Shown here piece by piece: positions 10,543-22,599 of a DNA stretch of 64,000 nt. Origin of the DNA: Paraescarpia echinospica (Eukaryota > Annelida > Polychaeta > Sabellida > Siboglinidae); assembly GCA_020002185.1 (NCBI GenBank), contig CM034539.1:663017-727016 (forward strand). Reading direction: 5' to 3'. The notes under the pieces were generated by a model, which saw only the letters and a list, made by a program, of their open reading frames with translations, made no database searches and was not told where the DNA came from. Each line of letters begins with the position of its first letter. The first letter of the stretch is position 1. The translations under genes were made by a program, and so were the position numbers.

Positions 10543-11408
10543 CAGGCTGCGAAATAAGGCCGGTCCGATCGTCCCGGACGAGTAGTTTCAGTGATCGGAC
10601 TAGTCCATGTTTAGTTGAGCAGTCCCATCGGACTAGCTGTTATTATGTAAATTAATTTACGCTATGTATACGCTAGTTGGGTGTTGTGATGGAATGAAAC
10701 AAAATCAGACAGTAAGGTAGCATTTTATCACAGGCAGCTAAATATTCCGTACGACCGTCAGATCGGAAACTTGCTGAACGCAGTGAATGTAAATGGCGGC
10801 TGTTTACATCCGGTTAGCGTAGGATAGGTAGTGCCACCTAGCGACCATGAGTGATGGACAAACATACATGCGCGGGTTACTGACATCGTTACGTGCTATC
10901 CCGTCGTGATGGTAGTTGCGTTATTCCTGTATTGGGTGATTGTTTTAGCAAGTTACCAAACGCCAGCAATGTTACTGATTGTTTAGTCAGCTTCGGGAAA
11001 GAAAACGCTAATGAAAAGTATAGGGCAAATGATGCAACTTAGTCCGACAATGTCGGTCCTTTGTCGCCGTCAGGCTTCAAATTCTGCTGGAATCGCCTTG
11101 TCTACGACTCCTGTTTGCTGCCCCTGATTAAACTAGTCATTTCTTCTGATAACTTTGCAATTGGATCTACGAAATCACATGTATTTGTTTCTATTAATGA
11201 CACATTTAGTTGAACATTTAATTGAAATGGGAAACGGCTTGTTTTCTTTATGAAATAAAGCCACTTTTACTATGTGCTATAACTCACACCTATATGATAC
11301 CACAGTATGATTGATTTTTAAGGACTAGTAAAACAATATGAGGACTAGTTGTTTCTGAGTCAGCTAGTCCGACGGACTACCTGTCAATTAAATCCACCGT
11401 GCACCCTG
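10543..11408. mobile_element. hAT-like non-autonomous DNA transposon inserted in the 49-bp array
   Basis: An 866-bp unrelated segment splits one 49-bp monomer. It begins 'caggctgcgaaataagg' and ends 'ccgtgcaccctg', whose reverse complement is 'cagggtgcacgg'. The ends are therefore short inverted repeats of CAGGSTGC type. The flanking 8-mers are 'tacactgg' (10535-10542) and 'tacagtga' (11409-11416). They match at 6 of 8 bases, and 'tacagtga' is the sequence expected in the intact monomer. An 8-bp duplication and CAGG-type ends fit the hAT superfamily. Subterminal 'ggactag' motifs recur at both ends (for example 10597, 11322, 11341, 11370), as is common for transposase-binding sites. There is no transposase open frame. 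Confidence 0.72.
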
Positions 11409-11675
11409 TACAGTGATACACATAGATGCAGAATACACTTTCCCAGATCCTGCTACATACAGTGATACACATAGATGCAGAATACACCTTCCCGGATCCT
11501 GCTACATACAGTGATACACATAGACGCAGAATACACTTTCCGAGATCCTGCTACATACTGTGAAACATATAGATGCAGAATACACTTTCCGAGATCCTGC
11601 TACATACAGTGAAACACATAGATGCTGAATACACTTTCCCAGATCCTGCTACATACAGTGATACACATAGATGCA
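11409..11675. repeat. 49-bp minisatellite, 3' portion
   Basis: Continuation of the array from 10322-10542 with the same monomer and a few variants ('cgagatcc', 'gaaacacatag'). About 5 copies. Confidence 0.9.
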
Positions 11676-11744
11676 CAGTACACAGTTTGTCATAAAACAT
11701 CTGGAACTGTCCAGCAACAGTCAAAGAAAAATGCATATGAACAA

Positions 11745-13850
11745 TTGTTTTATGTCCATCTAACATACAGTATGAACTACAAACCCTAAAACCACTATGA
11801 ACCCTTACCCAACAATTGATTTATGTCCGTCTAACATACAGTATGAACTAACATACAGTATGAACTACAAACCCTAAAACCACTAAGAACCCTTACCCAA
11901 CAATTGATTTACGTCCATCTAACATACAGTATGAACTACAAACCCTAAAACCACTAAGAACCCTTACCCAACAATTGATTTACGTCCATCTAACATACAG
12001 TATGAACTACAAACCCTAAAACCACTAAGAACCCTTACCCAACAATTGATTTACGTCCATCTAACATACAGTATGAACTACAAACCCTAAAACCACTAAG
12101 AACCCTTACCCAACAATTGATTTACGTCCATCTAACATACAGTATGAACTACAAACCCTAAAACCACTAAGAACCCTTATCCAAAATTTGATTTACATCC
12201 ATCTAAAATACAGTATGAACTACAAACCCTAAAACCACTAAGAACCCTTACCCAACAATCGATTTACGTCCATGTAGCATACAGTATGAACTACAAACCC
12301 TAAAGCCGGTAAGAACCATTACCCAACAATTGATTTACGTCCATCTAACATACAGTACGAACTAAAACCACTAAGAACCCTTACCCAACAATTGATTTAC
12401 GTCCATCTAACATACAGTACGAACTACAAACCCTAAAACTACTAAGAACCCTTACCCAACAATTGATTTACGTCCATCTAACATAGTTCGAACTACAAAC
12501 CCTAAAGCCAATAAGAACCCTTACCCAACAATTGATTTACATCCATCTAACATACACTATGAACTACAAACCCGAAAACCACTAAGAACCCTTACCCAAC
12601 AATTGATTTACGTCCATCTAACATACAGTATGAACTACAAACCATAAAACCACTAAGAACCCTTATCCAACATTTGATTTACGTCCATCTAAAATACAGT
12701 ATGAACTACAAACCCTAAAACCACTAAGAACCCTTACCCAACAATTGATTTACGTCCATCTAAAATACAGTATGAACTACAAACCCTAAAACCACTAAGA
12801 ACCCTTACCCAACAATTGATTTACGTCCATGTTGCATACAGTATGAACTACAAACCCTAAAGCCGGTAAGAAAAATTACCCAACAATTGATTTACGTCCA
12901 TCTAAAATACAGTACGAACTACAAACCCTAAAACCACTAAGAACCCTTACCCAACAATTGATTTACGTCCATCTAACATACAGTATGAACGTCCATCTAA
13001 CATACAGTATGAACTACAAACCATAAAACCACTAAGAACCCTTACCCAACAATTGATTTATGTCCATCTGACATACAGTATGAACTACAAACCTTAAAAC
13101 CAATAAGAACCCTTACCCAACAATTGATTTACGTCCATCTAACATACAGTATGAACTACAAACCCGAAAACCACTAAGAACCCTTACCCAACAATTGATT
13201 TACGTCCATCTAACATACAGTATGAACTACAAACCATAAAACCACTAAGAACCCTTATCCAACATTTGATTTACGTCCATCTAAAATACAGTATGAACTA
13301 CAAACCCTAAAACCACTAAGAACCCTTACCCAACAATTGATTTATGTCCATGTAGCATACAGTATGAACTACAAACCCTAAAGCCGGTAAGAAAAATTAC
13401 CCAACAATTGATTATGTCCATCTAACATACAGTACGAACTACAAACCCTAAAACCACTAAGAACCCTTACCCAACAATTGATTTACGTCCATCTAACATA
13501 CAGTACGAACTACAAACCCTAAAGCCAATAAGAACCCTTACCCAACAATTGATTTACGTCCATCTAACATACAGTATGAACTACAAACCATAAAACCACT
13601 AAGAACCCTTACCCAACAATTGATTTATGTCCATCTGACATACAGTATGAACTACAAACCCTAAAACCACTAAGAACCCTTACCCAACAATTGATTTACG
13701 TCCATGTAGCATACAGTATGAACTACAAACCCTAAAGCCGGTAAGAACCCTTACTCAACAATTGATTTACGTCCATCTAACAAACAGTACAAACTACAAG
13801 TTTACCCTAAAATCGGTACTAGTAAGAACCCTTACCCAACAAGCAATTAA
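11745..13850. repeat. 71-bp satellite array, about 30 copies
   Basis: The monomer runs 'acaattgatttacgtccatc', 'taacatacagtatgaactac', 'aaaccctaaaaccactaaga', 'acccttaccca'. The 71-bp period is exact between 11880 and 11951. Sub-variants recur in order ('catgtagcata' with 'aaagccggtaag', and 'ttatccaacatttg'), which suggests duplication of multi-monomer blocks. The isolated 'ccctaa' in each unit is not telomeric repeat. Confidence 0.93.
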
Positions 13851-14340
13851 ACAAATAAAGGTGTTTTTTCCGAATGGTCGTAAATTAATCCTTGAAAGTG
13901 TTGTACCCAAGATGCAAACTATCTTGAGCAGAGAAAAGCATTAATATACCCACATACGCTATCTCGAATTTGTTAGATGTGGAATTTTTACTGACTCACC
14001 GAGTCTTTGTCAGAGGACTGATATCATGATCATGCTACTTTATACACTATATAAACAACACCATGTGGGATGCAGGATGGTGTAAGCAATATTCATTGTA
14101 TATACAGACAATAGGTAATTCTTTAATATACCTGGTAATCATGATTGAAATCATGCTAACACGCATAGGTAATTGTATTTGAGGGAGTTACCTATTTTCT
14201 AAGTATTCATCCTTGTAATTGTACTGAATGAACTTTAAATCAGTTCCTCTACTCAGAATTAGCCAGCATAGTAATTTATAATCAGGAAGTCTGCTGTGTT
14301 GACCAAGAGAAATGGGACATCATCGAACATCAGTGTGGGA
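13851..14340. other. Intron 2 spacer
   Basis: Unique sequence with no recognised exon or element. Confidence 0.4.
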
Positions 14341-14650
14341 AGTGGTGGTCGCGTGGTAGAGCGCTGGACTGTTGAACGAGGGGACGATGGTTCGATTCCA
14401 CCTGCCGCCATTTCGAAACTTAAGCAGTTTCGTTCACCTTACATTGCCTGTGTCTTTCGGAAGAGACACTGAACACTGTTGGTGTCTATGTCAGGGAAAG
14501 TAAAAGATCCCACACAGGGGGTAAATGTATAACCTGTCGTGGACTCACAGAGTGGTGGTCTCTATCTCTAACCCACTGGATCTTGCTCCCAGCGGCTGGA
14601 GTTGCTTCCTGGTCGGGTGTGTGAGAGACGCTGAGCAGGCAGTGTAGACA
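14341..14650 (+). mobile_element. Second tRNA-derived SINE type
   Basis: A tRNA-like head occupies about 14341-14411, with A-box 'ggtcgcgtggtagagcgc' and B-box 'ggttcgattcc' at 14389-14399. A body follows with 'ttcggaagagacactgaa' and 'gtaaaagatcccac', motifs of the type seen in the bodies of invertebrate tRNA-SINEs. The body differs from the 5978-6440 family. The element runs into the 48-bp array at its 3' side. Confidence 0.65.
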
Positions 14651-15045
14651 GTGTAATACACTGTATCATTGGACCCACTGGGTCCTATATGAACATACCT
14701 TGAATAGACTGTACCATTGGACCCACTGGGTCCTATGTGAACATACCTTGAATACACTGTATCATTGGACCCACTGGGTCCTATATGAACATACCTTGAA
14801 TACACTGTATCATTGGACCCACTGGGTCCTATGTGAACATACCTTGAATACACTGTATCATTGGACCCACTGGGTCCTATATGAACATACCTTGAATAGA
14901 CTGTATCATTGGACCCACTGGGTCCTATGTGAACATACCTTGAATAAACTGTATTATTGGACCCACTGGGTCCTATATGAACATACCTTGAATACACTGT
15001 ATCATTGGACCCACTGGGTCCTATGTGAACATACCTTGAACATCA
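14651..15045. repeat. 48-bp minisatellite with palindromic core, about 8 copies
   Basis: Monomer 'cactgtatcattggacccac' plus 'tgggtcctatatgaacatac' plus 'cttgaata', with 'atatg' and 'atgtg' forms alternating for most of the array. The core 'ggaccc-act-gggtcc' is a perfect inverted repeat. The 48-bp period is 16 codons, so open frames appear on both strands; I regard these as artefacts. The array starts at the 3' end of the SINE. Confidence 0.93.
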
Positions 15046-15707
15046 AAGGGTAGTGCAGCTAAGTCAGCCCGTTTCAGCAACATTGCCAGTAAAGATTGTT
15101 TTGAAACTGGATATTTTATGTAGTAATCTTCCTAATTGTGACCGTTGTTACAGGCTTACTAAACACAATTTGGCGGGCAGTGTATCTTCAACATAGTTAG
15201 TATAGTCTTAACAGCATTATTTTAATTAATACATGACAAACTAGGAAGAGACTGTCTCCTATTGACAGTAATAATAACTTCTGGTGTAAGTGTCATATCT
15301 GTGAGACTCACTTTAGAGAAGGAAAACTCTGAAATGAACCACTCCAATGTTAACCAAGACAGGGCTGCTTGGAAGTTGGAGTATAACCCCATAAGTCAAG
15401 GAAGGGAACACCCCACCCTATCAGTTCCCTCCCCGTAGCAGTGTCAGTCAGCTAACAAACAACACTGAGTTGGTGGAAATATTTGGTAAGATTGCAACAA
15501 GTGTTTTGAGAGGTCATCACCGTGTGAAACATTTCAGCTTCTTTGCTTTATGGATGTTCTTAAAACATCAGTTTATAACAAACAATACACACAATTGGTT
15601 TCCCGAGGAGATAGCAGTTAGTTTGTTTAGTTCAGGAGTTGCCAAGATAATACCCACCACACACCTTGGTACTCTCATGTACATTATCAATGTAACTAGG
15701 TAACAAA
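15046..15707. other. Intron 2 spacer
   Basis: Unique sequence. The small open frame at 15470-15703 has no recognisable domain and overlaps no exon. Confidence 0.4.
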
Positions 15708-15897
15708 GTAAGTTCTTATATGGCACAGTATCCAGTCCACCCTCTCGACTTCTCTGGGAAGCTTTCAGCCATGAATGCGCAAACACTATTCGTACACAAA
15801 TATCCAATACTGTCTTTATCCAGGTACTCATTCATAGAGCTGAATGAACTGGAACAACGTAGAGTGAACGAAGTTGCCCTAGGTTCGACTGTGCATT
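15708..15897 (-). mobile_element. SINE copy (family of 5978), reverse orientation, internally deleted
   Basis: Read on minus, this matches the SINE body: 'tgaatgagtacctgg', 'ggatatttgtgtacgaata', 'gcttcccagagaag', then 'ggactggatactg' and 'catataaga'. Most of the 'aagcgctttgagcag' tail segment is deleted and the B-box end is truncated. Confidence 0.72.
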
Positions 15898-16318
15898 AAT
15901 ATGTATTCCACTCCATAGGTGGCACCACTGTAGTGGTAGATTTCCGTCATGATACGTGGTGTCTGAAAAACCATGAACCACTCCTATTTAATAGTTTTGG
16001 GCACATAGTGAACTTACCCAACCCCCAAGTTTCCTAAAACACCAGTGTAGATTGCCAAGGTTTGCCCTGCTTGGCCTAGCACTTGTTTGGTCAGCAGCTG
16101 TAATCTGTGATAATTATGTGATGACAAACTGTACCCAGTAGAGCAGCAGCAGTTGCTGAGATAGTTCCACAGTAGTTAGTTTGGGTTTCTAGGTCAGTTT
16201 ATCTCCTACATCTAACATAAACACTTCCTTGTTGGTGAGAGTCACTGAATAAAAGTGATTCCATGTCTGGTATCTTAAGTTCTGACTCCACATTGTTGAG
16301 TTGACATGAGAGTTGACA
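15898..16318. other. Intron 2 spacer
   Basis: Unique sequence, nothing recognised. Confidence 0.35.
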
Positions 16319-16357
16319 ATAGAAAGTGATCTCATATTGGATGAGATCACTTTCTAT
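16319..16357. other. Perfect 17-bp stem hairpin
   Basis: 'atagaaagtgatctcat' (16319-16335), a 5-nt loop 'attgg', then the exact reverse complement (16341-16357). It is isolated from any array. It could be a relic of a foldback element or an RNA hairpin. The stem is shorter than a usual microRNA precursor. Confidence 0.85.
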
Positions 16358-16544
16358 TTGGCAGATGGCGGTGGGCCTTTGGAAAAGCAGTGCACTGTGG
16401 GAGCAAAGGTTGGCAGGAAACCAACACAAACAAGTGATTTATAGGGCATGGTTTACTGTTTTTCATTCTTGTTTCTAAAGCTAAATGTAGAAAAATTTGT
16501 GTGTGTGATGCAGGATGCTGTTATTCATGCTTTAATAAACAAAA

Positions 16545-18275
16545 TAGATGAGACACCTACCCATGTGTGACCAGTATAACACTTGATTGGTCAGTTGGAC
16601 ACATAATATATGAGACACCTACCCATGTGTGACCAGTATAACACTTGATTGGTCAGTTGGACACATAATAGATGAGACACCTACCCATGGGTGATCAGTA
16701 TAACACTTGATTGGTCAGTTGGATACATAATAGATGAGACACCTACCATGGGTGACCAGTATAACACTTGATTGGTCAGTTGGACACATACTAGATGAGA
16801 CACCTACCCGTGGGTGACCAGTATAACACTTGATTGGTCAGTTGGACACATAATAGATGAGACACCTACCCATGGGTGACCAGTATAACACTTGATTGGT
16901 CAGTTGGACACATAATAGATGAGACACCTACCCATGGGTGACCAGTATAACACTTGATTTGTCAGTTGAACACATAATAAATGAGACACCTACCCACGGG
17001 TGATCAGTATAACACTTGATTGGTCAGTTGGATACATAATAGATGAGACACCTACCCATGGGTGATCAGTATAACACTTCATTGGTCAGTTGGATACATA
17101 ATAGATGAGACACCTACCCATGTGTGACCAGTATAACACTTGATTGGTCAGTTGGACACATAATAGATGAGACACCTACCCATGGGTGATCAGTATAACA
17201 CTTGATTGGTCAGTTGGATACATAATAGATGAGACACCTACCATGGGTGACCAGTATAACACTTGATTGGTCAGTTGGACACATAATAGATGAGACACCT
17301 ACCCGTGGGTGACCAGTATAACACTTGATTGGTCAGTTGGACACATAATAGATGAGACACCTACCCATGGGTGACCAGTATAACACTTGATTGGTCAGTT
17401 GGACACATAATAGATGAGACACCTACCCATGGGTGACCAGTATAACACTTGATTGGTCAGTTGAACACATAATAAATGAGACACCTACCCACGGGTGATC
17501 AGTATAACACTTGATTGGTCAGTTGGATACATAATAGATGAGACACCTACCCATGGGTGATCAGTATAACACTTCATTGGTCTGTTGGATACAATAGATG
17601 AGACACCTACCCATGGGTGACCAGTACAACACTTGATTGGTCAGTTGGACACATAATAGATGAGACACCTACCCATGGGTGATCAGTATAACACTTGATT
17701 GGTCAGTTGGACACATAATAAATTAGACACCTACCCATGTGTGACCAGTATAACACTTGATTGGTCAGTTGGACACATAATAGATGAGACACCTACCCAT
17801 GGGTGACCAGTATAACACTTGATTGGTCAGTTGGACACATAATAGATGAGACACCTACCCATGGGTGATCAGTATAACACTTGATTGGTCAGTTGGACAC
17901 ATAATAAATTAGACACCTACCCATGTGTGACCAGTATAACACTTGATTGGTCAGTTGGACACATAATAGATGAGACACCTACCCATGGGTGATCAGTATA
18001 ACACTTGATTGGTCAGTTGGATACATAATAGATGAGACACCTACCCATGGGTGACCAGTATAACACTTGATTGGTCAGTTGGACACATAATAGATGAGAC
18101 ACCTACCCATGGGTGACCAGTATAACACTTGATTGGTCAGTTGGACACATAATAGATGAGACACCTACCCATGGGTGACCAGTATAACACTTGATTGGTC
18201 AGTTGGACACATAATAGATGAGACACCTACCCATGGGTGACCAGTATAACACTTGATTGGTCAGTTAGACACATA
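16545..18275. repeat. 62-bp satellite array, about 28 copies
   Basis: Monomer 'agatgagacacctacccatg', 'ggtgaccagtataacacttg', 'attggtcagttggacacata', 'at', with a 62-bp period. Linked variants (tgtgtgacc, gggtgatc with gatac, 'aaattagac') recur in the same order. This shows that blocks of several monomers have been duplicated. Confidence 0.93.
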
Positions 18276-18878
18276 ACAAATTCCTAGTTTTGCCTTGTGC
18301 TGAAACTATTGCAGTATCTATATCTTGAACGCACGCTTCATTCTGATGATGGTCATTTCCCCCCAAAGGTCAGGGTTACGGTTTGGGTATTGGACAGTAA
18401 CAGACGAGCCACCTAGTGGCAACAACTAATGACTTGACAGTTTGCATCTTAAGTTTACAGTTGACATCTTAAGTACCCTACCCTAATGACTAATTGCTGG
18501 CAGGGTGAGCTCACTAAACTTCCTGTTTCAGAATCAGCCGAGCCAAACACAAGTGCTATTAGGATGTTTAAATTCCACTCCTTTTCCATTCCTTAACTTG
18601 GCATTTGTTTGTTTTTTTGTTTCCTGTGCAGTTGACCAAAGTCGCACTGTTTTTTTGCTGATGTGTTGAGTTGTTGGGTGATGATGTTAAGTTGCACTAC
18701 TAGACTGTGTGATAACAAGTGAGGCCATGGGTTTATGTTGTCATGGAAACTGGTTAAACCATTCTGAGCTTAGAAGTCAAAGAGTACAGCTCTTATGCAC
18801 ATTGCACAAGAGCTGTACAGTAGACTGACAATAGTGTGAATAGTGCTACAACACTTGTTTCTCTTCAATACCTCACTG
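18276..18878. other. Intron 2 spacer
   Basis: Unique sequence. 'gagctgtacag' near 18809 is shared with the SINE-tail region near 20025. No exon is seen. Confidence 0.35.
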
Positions 18879-18990
18879 TTAGACTCACTGTTAGACTCAC
18901 TATTAGACTCACTATTAGACTCACTATTAGACTCACTATTATACTCACTATTAGACTCACTATTAGACTCACTATTAGACTCACTATTAT
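18879..18990. repeat. 12-bp microsatellite-like array, about 9 copies
   Basis: Repeats of 'agactcactatt' with early 'actgtt' variants and two 'atactcac' or 'attatc' variants. The 12-bp period gives an open frame of RLTI repeats that I regard as meaningless. Confidence 0.92.
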
Positions 18991-19090
18991 CTTAGTGAAA
19001 CGGTCCACATTAGGAAATAGACACTTCCTTTATATCTTTTGCACTTAATTTATCTTTGTGTTGTCAAAGTTGTACGTTTAAAAAACGTTT

Positions 19091-19792
19091 TATATCTAGC
19101 ACAGAGGATCCAGATATTAGAGCCTACCTAGATACCCAGTATTACCCACACAGGAGACACCTCCAGGGTTCAGTTGTTTATTGCTACTTTTATGTCTAGC
19201 ACAGAGGATCCAGATATTAGAGCCTACCTAGATACCCAGTATTACCCACACAGGAGACACCTCCAGGGTTCAGTTGTTTATTGCTACTTTTATGTCTAGC
19301 ACAGAGGATCCAGATATTAGAGCCTACCTAGATACCCAGTATTACCCACACAGGAGACACCTCCAGGGTTCAGTTGTTTATTGCTACTTTTATGTCTAGC
19401 ACAGAGGATCCAGATATTAGAGCCTACCTAGATACCCAGTATTACCCACACAGGAGACACCTCCAGGGTTCAGTTGTTTATTGCTACTTTTATGTCTAGC
19501 ACAGAGGATCCAGATATTAGAGCCTACCTAGATACCCAGTATTACCCACACAGGAGACACCTCCAGGGTTCAGTTGTTTATTGCTACTTTTATGTCTAGC
19601 ACAGAGGATCCAGATATTAGAGCCTACCTAGATACCCAGTATTACCCACACAGGAGACACCTCCAGGGTTCAGTTGTTTATTGCTACTTTTATATATAGC
19701 ACAGAGGATCCAGATATTAGAGCCTACCTAGATACCCAGTATTACCCACACAGGAGACACCTCCAGGGTTCAATTGTTTATTGCTACTTTTC
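19091..19792. repeat. 100-bp satellite, 7 near-identical copies
   Basis: The 100-bp unit starts at 19098, 19198, 19298, 19398, 19498, 19598 and 19698 ('agcacagaggatccagat...'). Internal copies look identical. Differences are confined to the edges ('tatatatagc' before the last copy, 'ttcaattg' in it). The homogeneity points to very recent expansion or an assembly effect. Confidence 0.95.
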
Positions 19793-19944
19793 AAAGGTTT
19801 TTCATATCATATTCACAGCTGGTTAAGCAGTTTAACACTGCCTGCACTCAGCTGTACAAACTTCTAATAAAATGGGGGAGATTATGTAAATGAGTAGGTT
19901 TGACTAGCATTGAATGGAATACTTCCTAAAGAAGACACTGTTTG

Positions 19945-20020
19945 ATGTTTGAAGAAACACCCTGTGACCATGGGTGAAGTGTAAAGTACTTTGCGTAGTA
20001 CTAAACATGGTACACAATAC
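19945..20020 (+). mobile_element. SINE tail fragment
   Basis: 'gtgaagtgtaaagtactttg' followed by 'gtactaaacatggtacacaa' corresponds to the SINE tail with CpG-type decay (gcgcttt to gtacttt). The head is missing. Confidence 0.5.
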
Positions 20021-20061
20021 ATAAGAGCTGTACAGTTGACTGAAAATAGGATTAAATGTAT

Positions 20062-20365
20062 GTAATTGCAGACAGTTGTGGGGCTTGGCAGAGCATCACA
20101 CTTTCAATTGAGAGAAAATCAAGTTTGAATCTTCTTGCTGCAGTTTCAAAGCTTGAGCAATTGGTTTCACTGCTCATTCTTTTAGTTACCTAGCTGCATA
20201 CTTGGTTATAAACAGTCGTTGAAATACTATACATGAATGTCCAGTAATTGCAATGTGGCTGAATACTTCCCATGGAAGTCAAGGTGGGGTTCGATTGAAA
20301 AGGTCTGCAGCAGGGTTAAGTGTTGAATGCTCTGAGCAGTTCTATAATATTGAAATAAGCCTAGA
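20062..20365 (+). mobile_element. Old, diverged SINE copy
   Basis: Colinear with the 5978 element. It has a decayed B-box 'gtttgaatctt', then 'gtttcaaagcttgagcaatt', 'cctagctgcatacttggtta', 'atgtggctgaatacttccca', and a decayed tail 'gttaagtgttgaatgctctg'. It ends next to a short (ta)n run 70 bp before exon 3. Confidence 0.6.
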
Positions 20366-20433
20366 AGAATATATATATATATATTAATTGTTACATTTTT
20401 AAATGTTATTTTACAAAGTTTTGTTTCTTGCAG

Positions 20434-20553
20434 CTGGACATGGTGGTGTCTCCGTGCCCGGAGGCTGAGACTCTTCAGATGAGACAGTGGGTCATCAGTA
20501 GCATCCTTGAGAGTGAACGAGCCTATGTCGATGTTCTGAACACACTCCAGCAG
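20434..20553 (+). CDS. BCR: BCR-like exon 3: start of the DH (RhoGEF) domain
   Basis: This 120-nt exon has phase 0 at both ends and encodes residues 326-365. The acceptor is 'tttcttgcag|CTG' and the donor is 'CAGCAG|gtatgg'. The peptide MRQWVISSILESERAYVDVL aligns with human BCR (MRKWVLSGILASEETYLSHL), the first conserved region (CR1) of Dbl homology domains. It contains the glutamate that contacts switch I of the GTPase in this family (the E of SER/SEE). The exon boundary falls at the equivalent place in the human protein, just before PMKPLK. Confidence 0.93.
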
Positions 20554-21164
20554 GTATGGCTCAGTCCCAGTGTCACAGGCCGAAAGTGTCCTTGTGAACC
20601 AGTGTCACATTATCAGGAGTAGCCAAGGTTTAGTTTTTCTTTCTGATTTTTTCCCTGCAAATAATTGCATAAGTTAATACATTAATGGCTACTAGCTCAT
20701 GCCCACCCGTGGAGCAGAACTAGTTAGAGTCTGAGTTACTTACTGTCCTAAACTGAACTGAAGCTATCCAAACAATGGAGGGACAAGTCTCTAGATAAAG
20801 CTACACTCTCACACTGACTACTGAGTCACTGCTCTCACCTAAAAAAGTAAGATTTTTTGCTCATCAGGTTTTGGGATCTGTGTGAAAAGAATCATCAGAC
20901 TTATTTTGACGTTTCAGCATTCTTTCTTGAACGCCGCAATGAATGGTGAATGTTCCCACATGACACAAGCGCAGTACTTACCCATTTGTGTACAATAGAC
21001 AGTGTGTCATTGTGTTGTTGAAGTGTGCGTCAGCAATCTTGGAAGTAGAATAGCTTAGTGAAAATCTCAAAAATCTATTGTTAACACTAAATGGATGTAT
21101 GTAAACCGGAGTCATTTCATGTCAGATATGATTTTAACACTTGTAACATGATTGATATATGCTC
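20554..21164. other. Intron 3, unique 5' part
   Basis: Noncoding. The reading frame of exon 3 continues to a stop at 20620 if unspliced. No other exon is seen. Confidence 0.4.
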
Positions 21165-21270
21165 AGTGCAACATGATTGATATATGCTCAGTGTAACATG
21201 ATTGATATATGCTCAGTGTAACATGATTGATATATGCTCAGTGTAACATGATTGATATATACTCAGTGTA
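21165..21270. repeat. 25-bp minisatellite, about 4-5 copies
   Basis: Unit 'taacatgattgatatatgct' plus 'cagtg', with the first and last copies slightly diverged. Confidence 0.9.
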
Positions 21271-21559
21271 ACATGAACGGTTTATTGGAAAACAAATATT
21301 CAAAATACTTTGATGTATGATGCTAAATGAAACATCTGTATTTCTGCTAAAGTGCTAATCTCCCAATGAAAACAGTGGTTTTTATTATAAAACATTGACA
21401 ATACCAGATGACCCTTTAATGGCTGAAGGAACCACAAGGCCCCTTACTGGCCAGAGGAGGGATGTCAGCTGCACAAGGGCATGTTGGTGATGTTGTTGCC
21501 AGTTCTTACAACTGCCCTCAGTCAGTAGGTCTGGGAGAGTGTTTGGCTGTGTTGGCAGC

Positions 21560-21566
21560 TCTCCCT

Positions 21567-21609
<43 letters not shown>

Positions 21610-21745
21610 CCTCTCTCTCTCTCTCTCTCCCTCTCTCTCTCTCTGGCACATAACCACCAGTTACTCTCTCTCTATTACTTGTCTCTCTCTCTCTCTCTCT
21701 CCCTCCCTCTCTCTCTCTCTCTCTCCCTCTCTCTCTCTCTGGCAC
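21560..21745. repeat. (CT)n polypyrimidine tract, duplicated with its flank
   Basis: Long CT/CCCT runs are interrupted by 'ggcacataaccaccagttac', which occurs twice, so the run plus flank is a tandem duplication of about 100 bp. The mirror-symmetric purine/pyrimidine strand bias could form triplex (H-DNA). Open frames on both strands (Ser-Leu and Arg-Glu runs) are artefacts. Confidence 0.92.
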
Positions 21746-22599
21746 ATAACCACCAGTTACAGACCTATTACTTGTCTGTCTGGCAACAGGGAATCCACGA
21801 TGCACGCAGTGACTCACAGCTCTCAGCTCAGAATAATTTATTTGGACCAAAGTGACTGCACGGAAAGAATATTAAAAATAAATAAATAAATAACCCAAAA
21901 CAACTGGCTGGGGAATAAAATTAATAGGTGCAAAATTGCATATAGCAAAAAGCATGTGTTGACAGTTACATTACGCCTGTAGAAACTAATTTTCTAAACT
22001 AGCATCTGACTAATCCTGTACCTATTTGCCCAAATTCTAAAAGAATGTATTGCATATATAAGAATTTACACTGAAATACTGTCCATAAATACCATCCATG
22101 GAAAACACATTTTAGATACAATTTACAAATTTATGTTGTTCTATTTTTCTCAGTTGCAGTACTTTTATTAGAATTAATAAGTTATTAATGACAAACTACA
22201 TATTACAGTCTATAGGGCTTCATTTGTGTTTTATATAACTGAGAGTTTGTTTCACAGCCTGCCATGTTGTTAGTGTTACTTAACTTGGTAGAAGACCATA
22301 TATTCAGGTTCACAGGCATTATAACTCCCATATAGACTCAGGAAAGGTTATGATTTACATCACATTAGATTACGTTTAATATTAAATAATCAAAATACAT
22401 AATAAATAAAATGTAAAGTATAGTTTGTTACTAAAACAAATTACTAAATATTGTATTATACTAAGAATAAGCAGAAAAAAAGTATAATTATTAAATAACT
22501 AAAATACACAAGTAAATATCCCAAATCACAGTTTCTTAGTGGAAGCTTAAGAAGATGAGATTTTGGCCATGACCTTAGTTAGTGAGTCTGTGTATACAT
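21746..22599. other. Intron 3 spacer
   Basis: AT-rich unique sequence, nothing recognised. Confidence 0.4.

Noticed and set aside
11745..13850. Interstitial telomeric repeat, because of 'aaaccctaaaacc'
   Set aside because: There is only one ccctaa per 71-bp unit and no consecutive hexamers.
14545..15053. 150- and 117-codon repeat proteins
   Set aside because: A 48-bp unit (16 codons) with a palindromic core is open on both strands. No start context or homology is seen.
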